Below the pieces are notes generated by a model. That model had not been told where the DNA came from. It worked only from the letters and a program-made list of their open reading frames with translations, and did no database searches. DNA of 5,601 nt from Psychrobacter sp. (lineage in GTDB: Bacteria > Pseudomonadota > Gammaproteobacteria > Pseudomonadales > Moraxellaceae): the NCBI GenBank assembly GCA_020024075.1, contig JAHHUJ010000149.1, positions 1-5,601 on the forward strand, in the 5' to 3' direction. The number at the start of each line of letters is the position of its first letter. Position 1 is the first letter of the stretch. Positions 1 through 4,598 of this stretch are shown in pieces. Both the position numbers and the translations under genes were made by a program.

Positions 1-6
1 GGGCTG

Positions 7-57
7 TATATAGGCTCTAATAGTATATAGGCTCTAATAGTATATAGGCTCTAATAG
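7..57. repeat. 17-bp tandem repeat, three perfect copies
   Basis: Three identical head-to-tail copies of TATATAGGCTCTAATAG occupy 7-23, 24-40 and 41-57. The six bases before position 7 do not continue the unit, so the array is complete in the window. It begins 5 nt beyond the stop codon of the amidohydrolase gene. The unit length is not a multiple of three and no protein gene covers it. It resembles a minisatellite-type locus whose copy number could vary between strains. I see no coding role. Confidence 0.95.
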
Positions 58-62
58 AAAGT

Positions 63-1802
63 TTATTCACCATTAAAAATGGTTTGACCATTTTTAATGG
101 TAGTTACCACCTTGATATCTTTAATTTCCATCGGTTTTACAGTCAACGGGTTTTTATCCAACACCACAAAGTCAGCGACTTTGCCCACTTCCAGCGTACC
201 CTTGCTGTCTTCTTCAAATAACTGATAAGCAGCATGGCTGGTGATTGTTTTTAAAGCTTGATAAGGGCTGGCTTTTTGTTCAGAGCCAATGATTTTCCCA
301 CTTCTAGACACTCTATTTACCGCAGTCCACAAAGTGAATATAGGATCAATTGGAGTCACCGTAGCATCTGAATGGTTGGTATATTTAAGCCCTAGTTTGT
401 CTGCACTGACTATAGGACTTAGAAATTCTGCTCTTTTTTTACCTAAGTTTTCAACGTGTACATCACCCCAGAAGTACGCGTGATTGGTAAAAAATGAAGG
501 CTCTATATTGTATCTTTTAAACGTTTCAAGCTGGTCAGGACGTACAAATTGAGAATGTACCACGATAGTTCTGCGATCTTTATCTAGTGGCTGCTTTAAA
601 GCATTTGCCGCATACTCATGTGCTTTGATAATCATATCAATACTGGCATCACCATTGGCATGAATAAAGAGCTGATTGTCCGCAGCATAGGCTGTTTTAA
701 ACAAGTCATTTAAAGCCTCTTGTGACAAGCTTGGTAAGCCCTTACAGTCACTGACACAGCCTTCCACTTCGGTTAAATACGGCTCACTAAAGTAAGCGGT
801 TTTACCTTGCGGGGAGCCATCAGCAATAATCTTAGTGCCTTGAACTTTAAAGCCGTTTTTGTAGTCTTTAAACTTAAGCTCTGGGTCTTTTAAGTTGCTC
901 TCTAGCTCACTAAAACCTGCCAGCGATACTAAGTCAATTTTTAACTTGCCTTGATCGGCTTGAGACTGAAAGAAGCGAATCGCTTCTCTATCTGTCATCC
1001 CATCTTGCGCGGTGGTAATCCCTTTTTCAGCATAGAAATCCTGAGTTTGGTCAAAGAATTCAGCTTGCTTACTGTTGAGCACTTGTAGCATATAACCAAC
1101 GAAAGGGTACATCGCTGTTTCTTGTACTAGGCCATTGGGCTCACTTGAATTTGGCAATCGACCAATCATCCCGCCTTCTGGATTTTTTGTCTCTGCAGAG
1201 ACCTGCATTTTTGCCAGCGCAAGTGAGTTAGCAACCCCCATATGACCACTGGTATGCTGAATATATACCGGATTATTAGGAAGGGCCTTATCCAGATCCA
1301 TTTTGGTTGGGTGACGCTTATCAGTCAGTTGGCTTTCATCATAACCCCAACCATATATCCACTCTCCATCGGCAATATTATTATCTTGTTTATAAGCTAC
1401 TAAAGCCGCTAATATTTGCTCAATATTAGAAATATTGCCAACAGGAGGGGAGTTCAAATCGACTTGACCCATGGTATTAGACACCATGCCAAAATGACTG
1501 TGTGGGTCTATGAATCCAGGCAGTAAGGTTTTGCCTTTTAGATCCACCTGTTCAATATCAGTAAACTGATCTTTGGCTTTTGCCAAATTACCAACATAAA
1601 CAATCTTACCCCCTTGCTCAACCACCGCCTCAACCATACTGGGTTTAATGGTATTCATGGGAATAATATCACCGTTATAATACAGGTGAGCCTTAGTGAC
1701 TTTAGCTGCCTTAGGCTCGACACTCACCGTATTTTCAACATTCGAGTTACAACCAGCAAGAAGACCTAAACTCACAATAGCGGGGATAATTTTTTTTAAC
1801 AT
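63..1802 (-). CDS. Lipoprotein amidohydrolase, YtcJ-like family
   Basis: The product is a 579-residue metal-dependent hydrolase of the amidohydrolase superfamily, YtcJ-like branch; enzymes of this branch cut C-N bonds in amides or related substrates. Residues 1-18 form a lipoprotein signal peptide: KK, a hydrophobic stretch, and the lipobox L15-A16-G17-C18. Asn at +2 (not Asp) fits outer-membrane sorting. Candidate metal and catalytic residues are all present: H101 and H103 (GFIDPHSH), K324 (GTKIIADGS, likely carboxylated lysine), H381 (IHANGD), H416 (VVHSQ) and D479 (HSDATVTPIDP). The C-terminal beta-domain motif KGTLEVGKVADFVVLD (535-550) is intact, so the protein looks full length. C349 and C353 could form a disulfide, which fits an exported enzyme. 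The ATG start is supported by the signal peptide directly behind it; the upstream ribosome binding site is weak. The substrate cannot be told from sequence. The gene lies 139 bp downstream of the SDR gene on the same strand. Confidence 0.93.
   Translation of the reverse strand: MLKKIIPAIVSLGLLAGCNSNVENTVSVEPKAAKVTKAHLYYNGDIIPMNTIKPSMVEAVVEQGGKIVYVGNLAKAKDQFTDIEQVDLKGKTLLPGFIDPHSHFGMVSNTMGQVDLNSPPVGNISNIEQILAALVAYKQDNNIADGEWIYGWGYDESQLTDKRHPTKMDLDKALPNNPVYIQHTSGHMGVANSLALAKMQVSAETKNPEGGMIGRLPNSSEPNGLVQETAMYPFVGYMLQVLNSKQAEFFDQTQDFYAEKGITTAQDGMTDREAIRFFQSQADQGKLKIDLVSLAGFSELESNLKDPELKFKDYKNGFKVQGTKIIADGSPQGKTAYFSEPYLTEVEGCVSDCKGLPSLSQEALNDLFKTAYAADNQLFIHANGDASIDMIIKAHEYAANALKQPLDKDRRTIVVHSQFVRPDQLETFKRYNIEPSFFTNHAYFWGDVHVENLGKKRAEFLSPIVSADKLGLKYTNHSDATVTPIDPIFTLWTAVNRVSRSGKIIGSEQKASPYQALKTITSHAAYQLFEEDSKGTLEVGKVADFVVLDKNPLTVKPMEIKDIKVVTTIKNGQTIFNGE
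69..101 (-). repeat. 14-bp perfect inverted repeat at end of amidohydrolase gene
   Basis: Arms at 69-82 and 88-101 are exact reverse complements (ACCATTAAAAATGG on the plus strand) with a 5-nt loop at 83-87. On the mRNA the hairpin ends 3 nt before the stop codon. The arms encode TIKNG and TIFNG, so the peptide is also internally repetitive. No U-tract follows directly, so this is not a standard intrinsic terminator. It could protect the mRNA 3' end or affect termination, which is an inference. Confidence 0.9.
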
Positions 1803-1860
1803 AACTTTTTATAGAACCCTTTAATTCAACCCAGTTTTACAGGTTAATGGCTTAGGCTTA

Positions 1861-1890
1861 TTTGTTTGGTGCTAGTTTGTTTGGTGCTAG
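1861..1890. repeat. 15-bp tandem duplication between the two minus-strand genes
   Basis: TTTGTTTGGTGCTAG occurs twice in direct succession at 1861-1875 and 1876-1890. A partly similar stretch (ctgcttggctttttt) follows. The duplication sits in the 139-bp spacer between the SDR stop and the amidohydrolase start. I see no strong hairpin terminator in this spacer and no convincing promoter for the amidohydrolase, which leaves read-through from the SDR gene as the simplest model. Confidence 0.9.
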
Positions 1891-1941
1891 CTGCTTGGCT
1901 TTTTTGTTACTGACAACAACCCTGTAATAGCAATTAGCGGA

Positions 1942-2715
1942 CTATTCTAAGGTTTGAACACCACCACCATTGACAAATAACGTCTGACCACTGACCCACT
2001 CAGAAATTGGTGCAGCAAAGTATAACATGGCTCCTGCAATATCATCAGCGGTACCTAATCGTTTAATCGGGGTATGCTGTAACATCGTCTCTTCAATCTC
2101 TGGCGTTAATACGCTTTCTAATGCTGCTGTCTTAGTAGCCCCTGGTCCTACAGCGTTAATACGTACTTCAGGACCAAAATCATGTGCCAAGTTGGCAACC
2201 ATGTGATTAACTGCTGCTTTAGAGCCACCATAACCGCTCATATTTGGACTCTTATTAATACTCGACATTGAGGTAGTAAAGACGATTGAACCGTAGCCAG
2301 CCTCTTTCATATGCGGTACCACCAATTGACACAAGCGCCAACCACTAAATACATTTAACTCAAAGTCACGCTTAATATCATCAACATCTATTTTAAATGG
2401 ATTTTCACGACCACCGCCGCCACCACCTGCGTTATTAATTAGAATATGAATAGCACCGAACTGTTTGACAGTTTCTTCGGTTAATCTAACCAAGTGCTCA
2501 TCCTTTAACACGTTACACTCAATAGCCAGTGCCTTTACGCCTAACGCTTCAATCTCTTTGGCCGTAGCTTGGGCATCTTCTAGTTTTAAGTCAGCAATAA
2601 CGATATTGGCACCATGCTTGGCTAACATAATCGCAGTGGCTTTACCAATACCATTTGCCCCACCGGTCACAATGGCTGTTTTGTCAGTTAAATTAAATAA
2701 TTCGCTCGCATTCAT
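1942..2715 (-). CDS. SDR oxidoreductase, 7-alpha-hydroxysteroid dehydrogenase-like
   Basis: This is a 257-residue classical short-chain dehydrogenase/reductase, a cytoplasmic NAD(P)-dependent alcohol/ketone oxidoreductase. The Rossmann motif TGGANGIG is at 17-24, D42 at the end of beta-2 favours NAD(H), and NNAG is at 94-97. The catalytic tetrad is N121, S149, Y162 and K166 (YGGSK), followed by the PG motif at 191-192. From memory, many segments match E. coli HdhA: NNAGGGG, ELNVFS, the TPEIE..MLQHTPI.RLG stretch at 204-221, and WVSGQ with GGGVQ near the C-terminus; length also agrees (HdhA about 255 aa). A related sugar or other secondary alcohol dehydrogenase role cannot be excluded, so I give no gene symbol. 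A run of six glycines (97-102) follows the NNA motif. The ATG is fixed by a strong ribosome binding site. The gene leads a possible two-gene unit with the downstream amidohydrolase. Confidence 0.93.
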   Translation of the reverse strand: MNASELFNLTDKTAIVTGGANGIGKATAIMLAKHGANIVIADLKLEDAQATAKEIEALGVKALAIECNVLKDEHLVRLTEETVKQFGAIHILINNAGGGGGGRENPFKIDVDDIKRDFELNVFSGWRLCQLVVPHMKEAGYGSIVFTTSMSSINKSPNMSGYGGSKAAVNHMVANLAHDFGPEVRINAVGPGATKTAALESVLTPEIEETMLQHTPIKRLGTADDIAGAMLYFAAPISEWVSGQTLFVNGGGVQTLE

Positions 2716-2723
2716 GGTGACGG

Positions 2724-2730
2724 CTCCTTA
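2724..2730 (-). promoter_or_regulatory. Ribosome binding site of the SDR gene
   Basis: The minus strand reads TAAGGAG followed by 8 nt and ATG. This near-ideal Shine-Dalgarno sequence and spacing decides the SDR start. Confidence 0.85.
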
Positions 2731-2762
2731 ATTTTTTGTTTTATTTTTATGGATTCCAGTTC

Positions 2763-2777
2763 TTATCATAATGATAA
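2763..2777. promoter_or_regulatory. Perfect 7-1-7 palindrome upstream of the SDR gene (operator candidate)
   Basis: TTATCAT-A-ATGATAA is a perfect inverted repeat 47 bp upstream of the SDR start. Position and symmetry suit an operator for a dimeric repressor. The half-sites face the opposite way to a classical Fur box (GATAAT...ATTATC), so I do not call it Fur. No regulator gene is adjacent. Confidence 0.45.
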
Positions 2778-2790
2778 ATTTATGTACCCC

Positions 2791-2819
2791 ATAAACATAA
2801 CAAATTCAGCCTTAGTCAA
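2791..2819 (-). promoter_or_regulatory. Possible SDR promoter
   Basis: On the minus strand TTGACT (2814-2819) is a good -35. At 17 nt spacing the -10 is GTTTAT (2791-2796), which is weak. The palindrome at 2763-2777 would lie just downstream, near the transcription start, where a bound repressor could block. A competing -10 is TATGAT inside the palindrome, but it has no good -35. Confidence 0.3.
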
Positions 2820-2858
2820 CAGTGATTATTTGTTTATTTCCAGTAAAAAATAAAAATT

Positions 2859-2886
2859 TTGTGTTAGTGGCTGTATGACCTATAAT
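2859..2886 (+). promoter_or_regulatory. Plus-strand promoter candidate
   Basis: TTGTGT (2859-2864), a 16-nt spacer and a perfect TATAAT (2881-2886) point rightward into a stretch with no recognised gene. It would drive a transcript starting near 2893 and running to the hairpin terminator at 3022-3049. The -35 is only half matched. Confidence 0.4.
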
Positions 2887-2892
2887 GCCCCT

Positions 2893-3049
2893 ATTATTAA
2901 GATTAATTTAATAAAAATCAAATTTATTTTTATTTCAATTTAACAATTTACAAGCCTTTTATTGAGCTTATCCTTACCTATATTCAAGAAACTAAGGAGG
3001 TAACTATTATTACCGAAGACAGCCTCATTGAATATATTGAGGCCTTTTT
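2893..3049 (+). ncRNA. Possible small RNA between promoter and terminator candidates
   Basis: A plus-strand transcript of about 155 nt is implied by the TATAAT promoter candidate on the left and the terminator-like hairpin on the right. No ATG-started reading frame of useful length lies inside. It contains an exact AAGGAGG (2994-3000 reads AAGGAGG), directly followed by a 5-bp hairpin GGTAA-CTATTA-TTACC (2999-3014... arms overlap the last G's). No known RNA family is recognised. Existence rests only on the flanking signals. Confidence 0.22.
3022..3049 (+). terminator. Plus-strand intrinsic terminator candidate
   Basis: GCCTCA (3022-3027) pairs with TGAGGC (3038-3043). The stem is followed by C and TTTTT (3045-3049). 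The six-pair stem is modest. The minus-strand reading has no T-tract after the stem, so the terminator would act on plus-strand transcripts, although no plus-strand gene ends here. Confidence 0.5.
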
Positions 3050-3090
3050 ACTTGTATTGTCGCTCATTCCTTGTGTCTCTATTTATTGTC

Positions 3091-3119
3091 TTAGTTATTA
3101 CTCCCAATTAGTTATTACT
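3091..3119. repeat. 12-bp direct repeat
   Basis: TTAGTTATTACT occurs at 3091-3102 and again at 3108-3119, a 17-bp period. It lies just beyond the hemH terminator. No function is evident. Confidence 0.8.
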
Positions 3120-3122
3120 TCC

Positions 3123-3151
3123 AAAAAAACCCCCTATCTATTGATAGAGGG
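3123..3151 (-). terminator. Intrinsic terminator of hemH
   Basis: On the minus strand CCCTCTATC, the loop AATA and GATAGGGGG form a 9-bp stem with one G-T wobble (arms 3143-3151 and 3130-3138). Seven Ts follow directly (3129-3123). It starts 35 nt after the hemH stop codon. This is a textbook rho-independent terminator and marks hemH as the last gene of its transcript. Confidence 0.88.
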
Positions 3152-3186
3152 CTTGTTTGACTGGGTTAGTTGGTAGCAAATACAGA

Positions 3187-4206
3187 TTAATCCCAACCCT
3201 CTAGAGTGACTGCCCAAGCAGCCACCAAAGGTTTGACTAGAGCCTCAATCAGATCTATATGAGCTTCATCATCATTTAAGGCAGGGATGTAGTGGTATTC
3301 TTGACCACCAGCGTTGAGGAAGTTGTCTCGGTTCTCCATTGCCAGCTCCTCTAACGTCTCTAAGCAGTCAGCGGAGAATGCAGGACTAACCACTTGCACC
3401 GATCGTACCCCTGCTTTGCCCCACTGCTCTAAGGTCACATCGGTATAAGGCTTAACCCATTCTTGCTTACCAAAGCGTGATTGAAAACTAATAATCCACT
3501 CATCATCATTAAGCCCCAACTCCTGTGCTACCTGAGCTGCGGTACATTTACATCGCTGAGGATACGGATCACCTTTATCGGCATAAGGCTGAGGAATACC
3601 ATGGAAACTAAACATTAACTTCTCAGGCTTACCATGTACCGCTTGGAAGCGGCGTATCGAATCAGCCAATGCTTTGATATACAAAGGATGCGCGAAATAA
3701 TCTTTAACAATACTGTAATTGGGTAGATTACGCTGCTTAAGCGACCACTTGGTTAACGCATCATAGACCGCACCCCCCGAAGTGGCTGAATACTGAGGAA
3801 ATAATGGTAAGATAACAAAATGATCAACCCCTTCACTGCGCAGCTGATCCATCACATCGGGTATACCAGGGTTGCCATAAGTCATTGCGGCATGAACCGA
3901 TACTTCAAAAGGGGCCATACTACCGTTCAAACGGGACTGCAGCTTTGCCACTTGCTGACCTAAGATTTTGCGGATTGGAGAATCCCCTTCCCAAACACTA
4001 GCATAGGCCTCTGCCACACGCTTCGGACGAGTGGGCAGTACAAATAGATTAAGAATAATCGCCCACAAAAACTGTGGTATTTCAATGACCCTAGGGTCTG
4101 ATAAAAACTGTTTAAGATAGCGTCGTACTGCGGGGGCTGTGGGCTCATCAGGAGTGCCAAGATTGACGAGCAAGACTGCAATACGGGGTGGCTTATTGGG
4201 TTTCAT
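3187..4206 (-). CDS. hemH: Ferrochelatase HemH
   Basis: Ferrochelatase inserts ferrous iron into protoporphyrin IX to make protoheme, the last step of the protoporphyrin-dependent heme pathway, at the inner face of the cytoplasmic membrane. The 339-residue product has the N-terminal LLVNLGTPD (12-20), the EGDSPIR segment (73-79), the LPLFPQYSATSGG loop (133-145), the family signature FSFHGIPQPYADKGDPY (199-215) with catalytic H202, ITFQSRFG-like ISFQSRFG (239-246), and SPAFSADCLETLEE (274-287) with the conserved E283. Length is near the bacterial norm (E. coli about 320). C219 and C221 form a CxC seen in many bacterial homologues; I cannot show an iron-sulfur cluster. The ATG start agrees with the conserved N-terminus, although the nearest Shine-Dalgarno (AAGGA, 4220-4224) is a long 13 nt away. 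The gene diverges from metX and ends in its own terminator, so it is probably monocistronic. Confidence 0.97.
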   Translation of the reverse strand: MKPNKPPRIAVLLVNLGTPDEPTAPAVRRYLKQFLSDPRVIEIPQFLWAIILNLFVLPTRPKRVAEAYASVWEGDSPIRKILGQQVAKLQSRLNGSMAPFEVSVHAAMTYGNPGIPDVMDQLRSEGVDHFVILPLFPQYSATSGGAVYDALTKWSLKQRNLPNYSIVKDYFAHPLYIKALADSIRRFQAVHGKPEKLMFSFHGIPQPYADKGDPYPQRCKCTAAQVAQELGLNDDEWIISFQSRFGKQEWVKPYTDVTLEQWGKAGVRSVQVVSPAFSADCLETLEELAMENRDNFLNAGGQEYHYIPALNDDEAHIDLIEALVKPLVAAWAVTLEGWD

Positions 4207-4244
4207 AGTGCGCTGAGTGTCCTTGCTAAATCAAGTTTAATGAT

Positions 4245-4250
4245 TTTATA
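4245..4250 (-). promoter_or_regulatory. Possible -10 element of hemH
   Basis: TATAAA on the minus strand lies 38 nt upstream of the hemH ATG, a suitable distance for a -10. No good -35 is found at 16-18 nt, where an 8-bp palindrome GCCTAGGC region (4268-4275) lies instead. The AT-rich tract at 4300-4325 further upstream could help RNA polymerase binding. This is a weak call. Confidence 0.3.
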
Positions 4251-4369
4251 AAAGCGTAATGGGTCTGGCCTAGGCTTATGTTGTCTACTGGTAACTCAAT
4301 AAAAATATAAATATAAATACATTAAAGCTTTGAGGCTTTAAAATTGATAACCCTTATTTAAGTCGCTGA

Positions 4370-4397
4370 TTGACAACAGATATTGATTGGCTATGAA
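4370..4397 (+). promoter_or_regulatory. Upstream metX promoter candidate
   Basis: A perfect -35 TTGACA (4370-4375), a 16-nt spacer and TATGAA (4392-4397) form a plausible promoter. Its use would give metX a leader of about 195 nt, long enough for RNA-based control. The perfect palindrome TGAAGCTTCA (4394-4403) overlaps the -10. Confidence 0.4.
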
Positions 4398-4403
4398 GCT
4401 TCA
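4394..4403. promoter_or_regulatory. 10-bp perfect palindrome
   Basis: TGAAGCTTCA overlaps the -10 of the upstream metX promoter candidate, where a bound protein could block initiation. A 10-bp palindrome can arise by chance. Confidence 0.3.
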
Positions 4404-4501
4404 GTGTAACATTATTAACGGTCAATTTACTAAAGTAGTGCAAAACCATGATGGCCAAATCTTATTCTGTTAATCATGGGGCTGACCACCACAGATGCAA
4501 G

Positions 4502-4530
4502 TTGTACTTATAGGCCCATACGCCTACAAT
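4502..4530 (+). promoter_or_regulatory. Proximal metX promoter with internal palindrome
   Basis: TTGTAC (4502-4507), a 17-nt spacer and TACAAT (4525-4530) make the best-placed metX promoter, giving a leader of about 60 nt. The inverted repeat TAGGC-CCATAC-GCCTA (4511-4526) fills the spacer and touches the -10. That is a classic repressor position, but the arms are only 5 bp. Confidence 0.45.
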
Positions 4531-4589
4531 AGCTATGACTAAGCACTTCTACGCCCCCTATCCTAACTGACATAGCAAATATCATTATT

Positions 4590-4593
4590 GAGG
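4590..4593 (+). promoter_or_regulatory. Ribosome binding site deciding the TTG start of metX
   Basis: GAGG lies 5 nt before TTG at 4599-4601. No ATG or GTG is in frame between the upstream stop (TGA, 4536-4538) and this TTG. The first in-frame ATG is codon 24, inside the conserved N-terminal segment. Confidence 0.65.
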
Positions 4594-4598
4594 TAATT

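Larger units (their letters stand above)
2716..3186. other. 471-bp gene-free region between SDR and hemH
   Basis: The left part holds the SDR upstream signals. The middle (2859-3049) holds the plus-strand promoter and terminator candidates. The right part holds a 12-bp direct repeat and the hemH terminator. The DNA is strongly AT-rich around 2840-2960. A plus-strand frame is open from 2907 to a TAG at 3174-3176 but has no ATG or GTG. I recognise no protein in this stretch. Confidence 0.6.
4207..4598. other. 392-bp divergent regulatory region between hemH and metX
   Basis: This region must hold the promoters of both divergent genes. It contains a 7-bp-arm hairpin (TTAAAGC/GCTTTAA, 4322-4328 and 4335-4341), two plus-strand promoter candidates (4370-4397, 4502-4530), a 10-bp perfect palindrome (4394-4403), a 7-bp inverted repeat with a 20-nt loop (4446-4452 and 4473-4479) and a 5-6-5 palindrome (4511-4526). 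I could not match it to any SAM riboswitch class or MetJ box by eye. Confidence 0.6.

Noticed and set aside
1..60. CRISPR array
   Set aside because: The 17-bp units are directly adjacent with no spacers between them.
289..483. 64-codon plus-strand open frame
   Set aside because: It is antisense to the conserved amidohydrolase C-terminal region and shows no family motif.
2465..2731. 88-codon plus-strand open frame
   Set aside because: It lies antisense to the N-terminal half of the SDR gene, which has intact motifs and a strong ribosome binding site; it is a shadow frame.
2763..2777. Fur box
   Set aside because: The half-sites are in the reverse order to GATAAT-ATTATC, and the downstream gene has no evident iron link.
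2885..2911. Eight-codon leucine-rich frame (MPLLLRLI), like a leader peptide
   Set aside because: Its ATG overlaps the TATAAT -10, so it would not be in the transcript, and no leucine gene follows.
3960..4181. 73-codon minus-strand open frame
   Set aside because: It overlaps hemH in another frame on the same strand; hemH is intact there.
4322..4341. Intrinsic terminator between hemH and metX
   Set aside because: The stem is AT-rich, has no T-tract on either strand, and lies upstream of two divergent genes where no transcript should end.
4448..4513. 21-codon frame starting ATG ATG upstream of metX
   Set aside because: It has no ribosome binding site and ends inside the metX promoter candidate; it looks like chance.
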